Origin: Nitrosomonadales bacterium
Lineage (GTDB): Bacteria; Pseudomonadota; Gammaproteobacteria; Burkholderiales; Nitrosomonadaceae
Reading direction: 5' to 3'
Length of the DNA stretch: 7,513 nucleotides
NCBI GenBank assembly: GCA_004525885.1
Contig: SPBV01000086.1
Location: forward strand, 1-7,513
The position numbers were made by a program, and so were the translations under genes. How positions within the stretch are numbered: position 1 is the stretch's first letter; each line of letters starts with the position of its first letter. The notes under the pieces are model-generated. The model was not told where the DNA came from. It saw only the letters and a list, made by a program, of their open reading frames with translations, and did no database searches. Positions 1 through 6,666 of this stretch are shown here, in pieces.

Positions 1-1365
1 ATCTATCACTGATACATCAAGATCGGCATAATAACTCATCGAAAGTGTGCGCGGGATTGGTGTTGCGCTCATCATCAATTGATGCGGAACCATACCTTCT
101 TTAGTACATTTCATACGTAGTGCTAGTCGCTGGTGCACACCAAAACGGTGCTGTTCATCAATAACTGCAAGCCCCAATTTATCAAACTTTACCTGCTCCT
201 GAAACAACGCGTGAGTTCCAATTGTAAGCATGGCCTTGCCTGTAGCAATAGCAGAAAGTGCAGCTTGTCGCTGCTTTGTTTTTTGACTACCTGACAACCA
301 GGCAATCGTTATTCCTAAAGAATCAAATAAAGAGGCGAACCAATTGGAAAGCTTTTGGTAATGTTGTTCAGCTAATATTTCAGTGGGAGCCATAATCGCC
401 ACCTGATAACCATTTTCGATGACCTGTAATGCTGCCAATGCTGCAACCACTGTCTTACCGCTACCCACATCTCCCTGCAACAGGCGCTGCATTGGATATA
501 CTTTGGAAAGGTCTTGGCTAATTTCTGAGAACGTTTTTTTTTGTGCGCTAGTAAGATTGAAAGGAAGGGACTCGAGCAATGCCTTTGTTAACTCCTTTTT
601 CCCTGGTAAGGCGGGAGCAATTTGATTGCGACGTTGCTGATAATGCAAACGCATAGATAGTTGTTGCGCTAGTAACTCATCAAATTTAATCCTACGCCAA
701 GCAGGATGAGTACGCTCCTGTAACAATTGGGCTGATACATTTGACGGCGGTTGATGCAAAAACATAACGCTATCCCTAAAACCAGGCAACCGACAATGTT
801 CTAAAATTTTATTAGGCAGGGTTTCTGACAAATCACTAACCCCGTCTTTTTCAATTAGCACTTGCTTAACTAGTTTACGAATTACTACTTGAGAGAGTCC
901 TGCCGTGGTTGGATAAACTGGCGTTAAAACATCGGGCAATGGCACACCTTCACGTACAATATAACACTTTGGATGCACCATTTCAGTACCAAAGAAGCCT
1001 GGACGAGGCTCGCCTAACAAACGTACCCTGGCTCCTACTGAATATGTTTTTATCTGGCTGCTATAGAAATAGATAAAACGTATGAAGAGTATTCCGCTAC
1101 TATCTTTTACTTGGCAAACTAGTTGGCGTCTCGGACGGTACATAACTTCACTAGCAATGATAATGCCTTCAACTTGTACAGTCTTTCCTTCAGACACATC
1201 GCTAATAGGACAAATATGTGTCTCATCTTCATAGCGAAGTGGTAAATGCAATATTAGGCCAATTTCATTGATTACCCCAAGCTTGGCGAATTTTTCCTTT
1301 ACAGCCTTACTTGTGAAACAGCTAGTAGTAGGTAAAACAGAATTGTTTTTGGTGTCCCCCCTCAC
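1..1365 (-). CDS. recG: ATP-dependent DNA helicase RecG, C-terminus cut off by the left window edge
   Basis: RecG remodels stalled replication forks and branch-migrates Holliday junctions in the cytoplasm. I translated this frame myself: 455 codons are open from GTG 1365 to base 1, with no stop. Near residues 40-50 is the RecG-typical LHLPLRYEDETH, followed by the wedge/OB region with LTPVYPTT. The helicase core starts with Walker A GDVGSGKT at about residues 298-305, then MAPTEILAEQH, then the DEQH box at 403-406 (VIDEQHRFGVHQR), and SATPIPRT at 433-440. RecG is usually close to 680-700 residues, so roughly the last third (helicase domain 2 and C-terminal domain) lies outside. The start is uncertain: GTG 1365 begins 2 bp after the ridA stop and has no clear Shine-Dalgarno, but no in-frame ATG lies between it and the conserved region. 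Co-transcription with ridA is inferred from spacing. Identity is very secure, the exact start less so. Confidence 0.96.
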   Translation of the reverse strand, partial: MRGDTKNNSVLPTTSCFTSKAVKEKFAKLGVINEIGLILHLPLRYEDETHICPISDVSEGKTVQVEGIIIASEVMYRPRRQLVCQVKDSSGILFIRFIYFYSSQIKTYSVGARVRLLGEPRPGFFGTEMVHPKCYIVREGVPLPDVLTPVYPTTAGLSQVVIRKLVKQVLIEKDGVSDLSETLPNKILEHCRLPGFRDSVMFLHQPPSNVSAQLLQERTHPAWRRIKFDELLAQQLSMRLHYQQRRNQIAPALPGKKELTKALLESLPFNLTSAQKKTFSEISQDLSKVYPMQRLLQGDVGSGKTVVAALAALQVIENGYQVAIMAPTEILAEQHYQKLSNWFASLFDSLGITIAWLSGSQKTKQRQAALSAIATGKAMLTIGTHALFQEQVKFDKLGLAVIDEQHRFGVHQRLALRMKCTKEGMVPHQLMMSATPIPRTLSMSYYADLDVSVID

Positions 1366-1367
1366 AC

Positions 1368-1751
1368 TTATAGCACCATTACCGCATCCATCTCTACCAA
1401 TGCTCCGCGCGGAAGTGCCGCCACCCCTACAGCTGCCCGCGCAGGATATGGCTGATCAAAATAACTTGCCATAATTTTATTCACCATGGCAAAATCATCA
1501 AGGTCGGTCAGGTAAATATTTAACTTGACGATGTCTCCTAAAATACCACCGCTAGCCGTTGTTACCGCCTTTAGATTCAAGAATACCTGCTGGATTTGAG
1601 CCTCGATTCCGCTGACCATCTGCATGGTACTTGGGTCTAACCCAATCTGACCAGATATATAAACCGTATCTCCCGTGCCGACACGGATTGCCTGAGAATA
1701 AGTGCCTATAGCTTGAGGTGCATCTGCGGTTTGAATAGTCTGTTTTTTCAT
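1368..1751 (-). CDS. ridA: RidA/YjgF family reactive intermediate (enamine/imine) deaminase
   Basis: RidA proteins are small trimeric cytosolic enzymes that hydrolyse reactive 2-aminoacrylate-type enamines/imines released by PLP enzymes, protecting other PLP enzymes. The 127-residue length matches the family. Visible family features are AIGTYSQA near residues 14-21, ISGQIGLDP at 32-40, the GDIVKLNIYLTDLDDFA segment at 72-88, and PARAAVGVAALPRGALVEMDA at the end. Arg105, Tyr18 and Glu120 fall where the E. coli enzyme has its substrate-binding Arg105, Tyr17 and Glu120, so activity is expected. The ATG start is supported by a strong Shine-Dalgarno (GGAG at 1757-1760, five bases upstream). It is the first gene of a likely ridA-recG transcription unit, divergent from murA. 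Older annotations may call this family endoribonuclease L-PSP or TdcF-like. The precise physiological substrate cannot be read from sequence. Confidence 0.95.
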   Translation of the reverse strand: MKKQTIQTADAPQAIGTYSQAIRVGTGDTVYISGQIGLDPSTMQMVSGIEAQIQQVFLNLKAVTTASGGILGDIVKLNIYLTDLDDFAMVNKIMASYFDQPYPARAAVGVAALPRGALVEMDAVMVL

Positions 1752-1963
1752 TTCTTCTCCTAAGGTGTACGAATACCTGCGTGCCGCTGTACCATATGCA
1801 CAATGCAGAATCCAGAAAATATGGATTTATATTATTTCCCATTGCGATATGATGAAGGGAATCATGATACATTTCAACCGGTAAAATTATGACGATATTA
1901 CTTATCACCACCTATATACCTAAAAAAGTTAGTATAAATATTCAAATATAATATTTCTGATAC
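1752..1963. promoter_or_regulatory. divergent ridA/murA intergenic region
   Basis: This AT-rich spacer lies between the start codons of ridA (minus strand) and murA (plus strand), so it must hold promoters for both directions. On the plus strand TATAAT at 1947-1952 is a perfect -10 hexamer, and TATAAA occurs at 1933-1938, but no good -35 lies 16-18 bp upstream of either. On the minus strand TTGAAA (complement of 1872-1877) is followed 17 bp later by CATCAT, a weak pair that could serve ridA. The ridA Shine-Dalgarno occupies 1757-1760. I found no convincing operator or riboswitch. The open frame crossing this region on the minus strand is a shadow of ridA. Confidence 0.5.
1947..1952 (+). promoter_or_regulatory. 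candidate -10 hexamer of murA, possibly giving a leaderless mRNA
   Basis: TATAAT is an exact match to the sigma-70 -10 consensus. Transcription would normally start about 7 bases further on, near 1959-1960, only 4-5 bases before the murA ATG at 1964. No TTGACA-like -35 is present at the proper distance, so this may be a chance match in AT-rich DNA. The absence of a Shine-Dalgarno before murA agrees with a leaderless message but does not prove it. Confidence 0.35.
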
Positions 1964-3217
1964 ATGCAAAAACTAATTATCTATGGGGGCTCCCCTATTT
2001 CAGGAGAGGTACAAATTTCCGGAGCAAAAAATGCTGCGTTACCTATTCTCTGTGCTTCCCTTCTCACGTGCGAAACCCTAAGGATTGAAAATGTACCGCA
2101 TCTCAATGATATAACCACGATGTTACTCCTGCTTGAACAGATGGGAGCAAACGTTTCAATAGATAAAGAATCCGAGGTCTCATTAACAGCTGCGCACATT
2201 TCCAGTCTAGTTGCACCTTATGAAATGGTGAAAACCATGCGTGCCGCTATATTAGTGTTAGGCCCAATGCTGGCACGTGCAGGCGAAGCGAAAGTCTCCC
2301 TACCTGGTGGCTGTGCAATCGGCCTGCGTCCGGTCGACCAGCACATTAAAGGACTGCGAGCGATGGGTGCAGAGATTGATATTGAACATGGCTACATCCA
2401 TGCGAAAGCAAATCATCTTACTGGCGCACATATCGTAATGGATATTGTGACTGTTACTGGCACTGAAAATCTAATGATGGCAGCAACCCTAGCCGATGGA
2501 ATAACAGTATTAGAAAACGCAGCGCGTGAACCAGAGGTTACAGATCTTGCTAACTGTCTTATGTCAATGGGAGCAAAAATTTACGGCGCAGGCAGCGATG
2601 TCATCACTATCGAAGGAGTTAAATCGTTGCATAGCACAACCTATCAAGTTATGCCTGATCGTATTGAAACAGGTACCTTCCTAGTAGCAGCCGCCGCTAG
2701 TGGCGGTGAGATTCACCTTAAAAAAACACGTGCAAATATACTCGATGCAGTACTTGATAAACTGGCTGAGTCTGGAGCAGAGATTGAATCAGGAAATGAC
2801 TGGATCAATTTAAAAATGAATAAAAAATTGAAATCTGTGAGCCTACGTACTTCACCCTACCCTGCTTTTCCCACAGACATGCAAGCACAATTTATGGTAT
2901 TAAATAGCGTAGCAGAAGGTACCGCAATAATCACTGAAACTATATTTGAAAATCGTTTTATGCACGCACAGGAATTGAAACGCATGGGTGCTTGTATTGA
3001 AATAGAGGGCAATACTGCTGTAGTACGTGGCGTAGCTAATCTCGATGGTGCAAGCGTAATGGCCACTGATCTGCGTGCCTCTGCCAGCTTGGTTTTAGCT
3101 GGCCTAATTGCACAAGGTGAAACTATTATTGACCGTATTTACCATCTTGATCGCGGCTATGAGCGAATCGAAGAAAAATTATCTTGTTTAGGAGCTAGAA
3201 TCAATCGTATAGATTAA
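1964..3217 (+). CDS. murA: UDP-N-acetylglucosamine 1-carboxyvinyltransferase MurA
   Basis: MurA transfers enolpyruvate from PEP to UDP-GlcNAc, the first committed step of peptidoglycan synthesis, in the cytoplasm. The 417 residues match the family (E. coli 419). The N-terminus GEVQISGAKNAALPIL carries the substrate-binding Lys22. The catalytic loop SLPGGCAIGLRPVD carries Cys117, the equivalent of E. coli Cys115. FPTDMQAQF carries Asp305, and DRGYE near the C-terminus carries Arg397. The presence of Cys rather than Asp in the loop predicts fosfomycin sensitivity of the enzyme itself. The N-terminus aligns with other MurA proteins from Met1, so ATG 1964 is firm even though the upstream bases (TTTCTGATAC) show no Shine-Dalgarno. 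It heads a plus-strand block with hisG and hisD, an order I recall from betaproteobacteria. In many of them a small bolA-like gene precedes murA; none is seen here. Confidence 0.98.
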   Translation: MQKLIIYGGSPISGEVQISGAKNAALPILCASLLTCETLRIENVPHLNDITTMLLLLEQMGANVSIDKESEVSLTAAHISSLVAPYEMVKTMRAAILVLGPMLARAGEAKVSLPGGCAIGLRPVDQHIKGLRAMGAEIDIEHGYIHAKANHLTGAHIVMDIVTVTGTENLMMAATLADGITVLENAAREPEVTDLANCLMSMGAKIYGAGSDVITIEGVKSLHSTTYQVMPDRIETGTFLVAAAASGGEIHLKKTRANILDAVLDKLAESGAEIESGNDWINLKMNKKLKSVSLRTSPYPAFPTDMQAQFMVLNSVAEGTAIITETIFENRFMHAQELKRMGACIEIEGNTAVVRGVANLDGASVMATDLRASASLVLAGLIAQGETIIDRIYHLDRGYERIEEKLSCLGARINRID

Positions 3218-3228
3218 GGATATTTAAT

Positions 3229-3252
3229 CGCAGAAAGTATTAACTCTCTGCG
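3229..3252 (+). other. RNA hairpin between murA and hisG
   Basis: The transcript can form a nine-position stem: CGCAGAAAG at 3229-3237 pairs with CTCTCTGCG at 3244-3252, leaving a six-base loop TATTAA and one internal A-C mismatch. It lies just after the murA stop and before either possible hisG start. A run of five T occurs only at 3264-3268, eleven bases past the stem, so it does not look like a standard intrinsic terminator. It could be a weak terminator/attenuator, an mRNA stability or processing element, or chance. Confidence 0.45.
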
Positions 3253-3281
3253 GTAGAATATGATTTTTAATGGGCATTATT

Positions 3282-3977
3282 ATGACTGGTATTACTATTG
3301 CCCTTTCAAAGGGTCGTATTTTTGATGAGACAGCACCACTTTTAAAAGCAGCTGGCGTTATTGCGCTTGATGACCCTGAAAAGTCTCGCAAACTAATACT
3401 TGCAACAAACCGCCCTGACGTGTCGCTTATTATCGTACGCGCTTCCGATGTGCCAACTTATGTGCAGTATGGCGCAGCAGACATAGGTATAGCCGGAAAA
3501 GATGTGTTACTTGAACATGATGGCACAGGACTTTATCAGCCGTTAGATTTGAATATTGCCCGCTGTCGCATGATGGTTGCGGTGCGGGATGACTTTGATT
3601 ATGAAGCGGCCGTGCGCCAGGGAGCACGCTTACGGGTTGCAACTAAGTATTTGCATACGGCACAGGAACATTTTGCTGAAAAGAGTATGCATGTTGACCT
3701 CATTAAGCTCTATGGGTCTATGGAACTTGCTCCGCTAGTAGGGCTGGCAGATGCAATTGTAGATTTAGTTTCCAGTGGCCACACACTAAAAGCTAATCAT
3801 CTGAAAGCGGTTGAAGAAATTATGCCAGTTTCAGCGAGACTGATTGTTAACCAAGCGGCATTAAAAGTAAAAAGAGAAGTAATACAACCGATGCTAGCGG
3901 CATTTTCAGAAGCTGCCAAAAAAAATGGTATGCCACGTCAAAAGTGGATTCATAATGATGGGAATATGCTCTTATGA
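3282..3977 (+). CDS. hisG: ATP phosphoribosyltransferase catalytic subunit HisG, short form
   Basis: HisG condenses ATP and PRPP to phosphoribosyl-ATP, the first and feedback-controlled step of histidine synthesis. From ATG 3282 the protein has 231 residues and begins MTGITIALSKGRIFDETAPLL, the typical start of this family. In-frame ATG 3270 would add four residues (MGII); neither ATG has a good Shine-Dalgarno, and I prefer 3282 on family resemblance. Other conserved parts are RPDVSLIIVRASDVPTYVQ at about 44-62, AADIGIAGKD at 65-74, and the PRPP-binding segment ADAIVDLVSSGHTLKAN at about 156-172. The length shows the short form, which lacks the C-terminal regulatory domain and normally needs HisZ, a HisRS-like partner, for activity and histidine inhibition. 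No hisZ is in this window. The stop codon overlaps the hisD start as ATGA, indicating translational coupling. Confidence 0.96.
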   Translation: MTGITIALSKGRIFDETAPLLKAAGVIALDDPEKSRKLILATNRPDVSLIIVRASDVPTYVQYGAADIGIAGKDVLLEHDGTGLYQPLDLNIARCRMMVAVRDDFDYEAAVRQGARLRVATKYLHTAQEHFAEKSMHVDLIKLYGSMELAPLVGLADAIVDLVSSGHTLKANHLKAVEEIMPVSARLIVNQAALKVKREVIQPMLAAFSEAAKKNGMPRQKWIHNDGNMLL

Positions 3978-5281
3978 ACCAAATTAAGCGATTATCTTCC
4001 ACCGATTCAGGATTCACTGCAGCGTTAGAAGAAATAATATCCTTTGAAAGCGCACATGATACAGCGGTAGATTCCATAGTTTCCGAAATTTTGGCAAACG
4101 TAAAAAAACGTGGTGATGTGGCTCTACTAGAATATACACGCCACTTTGACCATCTTGATGCGGCCTCAATTTCAGAACTTGAGTTACCCAAAAAAGACCT
4201 GCTACAAGCCTTACAAAACCTGCCCACCATACAACGAGAAGCCTTAGAACAAGCCTCAGAGCGAGTGCGCACCTTCCATAAAGAACAGTTAGAGCAATCC
4301 TGGAGTTATACTGAACCCGATGGCACGCTACTTGGCCAGAAGATAACCCCTATAGATCGTGTAGGGCTATACGTCCCTGGCGGTAAAGCATCTTACCCAT
4401 CTACTGTGTTAATGAACGCGATACCCGCAAAGGTAGCGGGAGTTAATGAACTTATCATGGTTGTGCCAACACCAAAGAACAAAAAAAGTGACTTGGTACT
4501 TGCTGCAGCGATGATCTGCAAGGTAGATCGTGTTTTCACTATTGGTGGTGCTCAAGCTATTGGAGCGCTTGCATATGGTACCAACACCATTCCAAAAGTA
4601 GATAAATTAGTCGGCCCTGGCAATGCTTATGTAGCTGCTGCTAAGCGTCAGGTATTTGGTGTGGTAGGTATAGATATGGTAGCTGGACCGTCAGAAATTT
4701 TAGTGATTTGCGATGGCAAGACAAATCCTGACTGGATTGCAATGGATTTATTCTCGCAAGCTGAGCACGATGAGCTAGCGCAGGCAATTCTACTATCACC
4801 TGATGCTGAGTTCATCAAATCAGTCGAAGAAAGTATAACTCGACACATAGATAGAATGTCTCGCAAAACCATAATATGTTCCTCGCTTGAGAACCGTGGT
4901 GCTTTAATTCAGGTACGCAGCCTTAATGAGGCCTGTGATATTGCCAATCATATTGCACCAGAGCATCTAGAGTTATCTGTTGAAGAGCCAGAGAAATGGG
5001 TGGATAAAATCAGGCATGCTGGTTCAATTTTTCTTGGACGATATACATCGGAAGCTCTTGGTGATTACTGTGCTGGCCCTAATCATGTGCTACCCACCTC
5101 TAGAACTGCACGTTTTTCATCATCATTGGGCGTGTACGATTTCCAAAAACGGAGCAACCTCATCCAAGCATCGAAACAAGGCGCAGCTAAACTCGGTGCA
5201 ATTGCTTCTATACTTGCTAACGGAGAGGGTTTGCAGGCACACGCGATGTCAGCCGAGTATCGGTATAAAGAAAATAGCTAG
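3974..5281 (+). CDS. hisD: histidinol dehydrogenase HisD
   Basis: HisD oxidises L-histidinol to L-histidine with two NAD+ in the last two steps of the pathway, as a zinc-dependent cytosolic homodimer. The 435 residues match the family. Visible blocks are RVGLYVPGGKASYPSTVLMN at 129-148, GPGNAYVAAAKRQVFG at 214-229, DMVAGPSEILV at 234-244, APEHLEL at 328-334 and GDYCAGPNHVLPT at 363-375. Residues corresponding to the E. coli zinc ligands are Gln262, His265, Asp364 and His423, and the catalytic Glu/His pair is Glu330-His331, so the enzyme should be active. The ATG overlaps the hisG stop by four bases. No other histidine gene follows on the plus strand; the next gene converges on it, so hisC and the remaining his genes must lie elsewhere. 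Confidence 0.98.
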   Translation: MNQIKRLSSTDSGFTAALEEIISFESAHDTAVDSIVSEILANVKKRGDVALLEYTRHFDHLDAASISELELPKKDLLQALQNLPTIQREALEQASERVRTFHKEQLEQSWSYTEPDGTLLGQKITPIDRVGLYVPGGKASYPSTVLMNAIPAKVAGVNELIMVVPTPKNKKSDLVLAAAMICKVDRVFTIGGAQAIGALAYGTNTIPKVDKLVGPGNAYVAAAKRQVFGVVGIDMVAGPSEILVICDGKTNPDWIAMDLFSQAEHDELAQAILLSPDAEFIKSVEESITRHIDRMSRKTIICSSLENRGALIQVRSLNEACDIANHIAPEHLELSVEEPEKWVDKIRHAGSIFLGRYTSEALGDYCAGPNHVLPTSRTARFSSSLGVYDFQKRSNLIQASKQGAAKLGAIASILANGEGLQAHAMSAEYRYKENS

Positions 5282-5365
5282 ATACCAGTTCAAGACCAAC
5301 AATACCAAAGTTGCTAAAGCAACCCGTGGTAATCTCTAAGTAAAACTTATACCGTACGATTTTTA
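5282..5365. other. convergent hisD/transporter spacer, no clear terminator
   Basis: The two genes end facing each other with 84 bp between them. A small perfect stem GTTGC/GCAAC with a TAAA loop lies at 5310-5323. On the minus strand it is followed by only three T, and on the plus strand by none, so it is at best a weak terminator. Nothing else recognisable is present. Confidence 0.4.
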
Positions 5366-6499
5366 CTATTCAAATGATACTCCCTTCTTCTCGTCATGTT
5401 CTGAACTTGGTTTCTCAACATGGGTATGCCTATGATGTATATCTGGTACATGTCTATGACTATGCTCTAACATCGTATGCTCATGAACATGATCATGCGG
5501 CTGTTTGCTATCCCACAGTTCATGCCTGTGCTGATGATGCTCATCATGTACATGGCGGTGTGCATGACACAATGTAGTATGCTGATGAATATGCTCGTGT
5601 TGTTCAGTTAAGTGTAAATATAAACCAATGCCCATCAGCAATCCTGCGCCCCAAAACCAGACCGACGTATTTTCTTGAAAAAGCAAAACTGCAAGGGCAA
5701 CTCCAAAGAGTGGAGCTATCCCAAAATATGCCCCTGTACGTGCTGCTCCAAGACCACGTAACGCTAATAAAAATAGAACCAAACTCAACCCATACCCCAG
5801 AAATCCGATAAACATAACTTTTCCAGTAACTGGCCAAATCGGTATTGTATATCCCAGTAATAGTGCCCACCCGATATTGATCGCTGCCGAGACCACTCCC
5901 CTGAAACCTGCGGTAAAAAGAGTATCTGATACAGAAACCTTACGCATCAGATTATTGTCGATAGCCCAACACAAACAAGCAGCTAATATATATAGCGAAC
6001 CAAGCATGCTGTCAGCTCCAAAATTGCCGTCCTGCTCTGTCCATGACAACAGTAACCCACCTGTCACAATGCACAGCATCCCTGTTACTGTTTTCTGGTC
6101 AGCATTTTCTTTGAACACAACCCATGCAAGGACGGCAGTAAATACGCCTTCAAGATTAAGTAATAAAGAAGCTGATGCTGCTGGGGTATGCATCAATCCC
6201 AACATCAATAAGACAGGACCTGCTATTCCACCAAAAGCAATTGTACCCAACAACCATGGCCACTCTTTAGTTGTAAGACCTGGATTACGCCAACCACGAT
6301 CCCGAAAAACGCGAAGCACAAACAATCCCACGCCACTACCCAAATAAAGGATACCTACCAACAACATAGCTGGCATACTATTTACAAACTGTTTCGCAAG
6401 GGGTGTGCTGGCTCCAAATAAAGCAGCTGCAGCTAGCGCAGCTAGTACAGGAGCGGGGAAATCTAGAAGCGATTTATTATGGGCAGTAATTTCAGTCAT
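5366..6499 (-). CDS. EamA/DMT-superfamily transporter with duplicated histidine-rich C-terminal tail
   Basis: This 377-residue integral membrane protein has the layout of two EamA repeats, about residues 17-152 and 165-297, with roughly ten hydrophobic helices. Typical DMT features are FGASTPLAKQFV in helix 1, NLEGVFTAVLAWVVFKE at about 115-131, and the matching GIAPLFGVALAVLLFQE at about 260-276. After helix 10 it continues into a hydrophilic tail (about 298-377) carrying 24 histidines, mostly in HxH and HxHxH patterns. With ten helices, both ends should face the cytoplasm. DMT proteins move many small metabolites, so the substrate cannot be assigned. The tail suggests binding of Ni, Co, Zn or Cu ions and possibly a link to metal export or metal control, by analogy with His-rich NreB, RcnA and CDF transporters; this is inference. 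I recall His-tailed EamA proteins in other betaproteobacteria, so the architecture may not be unique. ATG 6499 has no Shine-Dalgarno and directly follows an in-frame TGA. It is convergent with hisD (84 bp apart). Confidence 0.9.
   Translation of the reverse strand: MTEITAHNKSLLDFPAPVLAALAAAALFGASTPLAKQFVNSMPAMLLVGILYLGSGVGLFVLRVFRDRGWRNPGLTTKEWPWLLGTIAFGGIAGPVLLMLGLMHTPAASASLLLNLEGVFTAVLAWVVFKENADQKTVTGMLCIVTGGLLLSWTEQDGNFGADSMLGSLYILAACLCWAIDNNLMRKVSVSDTLFTAGFRGVVSAAINIGWALLLGYTIPIWPVTGKVMFIGFLGYGLSLVLFLLALRGLGAARTGAYFGIAPLFGVALAVLLFQENTSVWFWGAGLLMGIGLYLHLTEQHEHIHQHTTLCHAHRHVHDEHHQHRHELWDSKQPHDHVHEHTMLEHSHRHVPDIHHRHTHVEKPSSEHDEKKGVSFE
5420..5599 (-). repeat. tandem duplication of a 26-residue His-rich unit inside the transporter tail
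   Basis: The tail contains two aligned 26-residue units, residues 301-326 (bases 5522-5599) and 335-360 (bases 5420-5497), separated by eight residues (ELWDSKQP). They align without gaps at 16 identical positions out of 26, with conservative changes at others (E/D, I/V, Q/E, A/S). Histidines number 12 and 11. Shared pattern: HxHxHxHTxLxHxHRHV, one variable residue, D, then HH and two more spaced H. Unit one also has Cys311, replaced by Glu in unit two. The DNA copies have diverged considerably, so the duplication is old or the protein pattern is under selection. Confidence 0.85.
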
Positions 6500-6529
6500 T
6501 CAACTAACTGCATGTGACGCTGTAGCCAT
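6500..6529 (-). CDS. possible 9-residue leader ORF directly upstream of the transporter
   Basis: On the minus strand ATG at 6529-6527 opens a nine-residue frame, MATASHAVS, ending in TGA at 6502-6500, which directly touches the transporter ATG. GGAG at 6539-6536 lies six bases before this ATG, a good Shine-Dalgarno, whereas the transporter ATG has none of its own. The mini-ORF is in the same frame as the transporter. It may be a leader that delivers ribosomes to the main ATG by reinitiation. Alternatively the original start was here and the TGA is a mutation or a sequencing error. Such short frames also arise by chance. Confidence 0.35.
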   Translation of the reverse strand: MATASHAVS

Positions 6530-6666
6530 CTAAGGCTCCAAAAATAAACAAAACTTCATTAGCATCAAATATTCGTGAAGGTAATATATCACCATATCAT
6601 ATGCATGATATCGTACTATTTTTCTATACTTTATTAATGAATTCAATGGTGTTGTTTCAATATTCT
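6530..6666 (-). promoter_or_regulatory. upstream region of the transporter, with a dyad
   Basis: This AT-rich stretch separates the Sel1 gene from the transporter, both on the minus strand. It holds a perfect 7-bp inverted repeat with a 4-base spacer, ATATCAT at 6594-6600 and ATGATAT at 6605-6611. On the minus strand TATGAT (complement of 6596-6601) is a five-of-six match to a -10 box and overlaps the dyad, but no -35 is visible at 17 bp. The arrangement would suit an operator over a promoter, yet AT-rich DNA produces such dyads easily. No hairpin with a T-run that would terminate the Sel1 transcript was found, so read-through from it is possible. Confidence 0.35.

Noticed and set aside
419..625. 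Plus-strand open frame across the recG Walker A region
   Set aside because: Antisense to well-conserved recG helicase motifs, with no protein features of its own.
1552..1911. Minus-strand 119-codon open frame running from the divergent spacer into ridA
   Set aside because: It overlaps ridA in another frame, has no recognisable protein character, and ridA has both family motifs and a strong Shine-Dalgarno.
3260..3325. Short frame starting ATG 3260, considered as a histidine leader peptide for attenuation
   Set aside because: It encodes only one histidine, overlaps the hisG start, and is not followed by alternative hairpins of an attenuator.
5310..5323. GTTGC/GCAAC stem as a bidirectional terminator
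   Set aside because: Only five base pairs and no adequate T-run on either strand.
4980..5339. Plus-strand frame overlapping the end of hisD and extending past it
   Set aside because: Out of frame with the conserved hisD C-terminus, which contains the expected zinc-ligand Asp and His; the extra tail of about 20 residues resembles nothing I recognise.
5374..5577. Plus-strand open frame rich in His, Tyr and Asp opposite the transporter tail
   Set aside because: It is the antisense shadow of the repetitive CAT/CAC codons of the His-rich tail; the minus-strand frame has the complete transporter reading.
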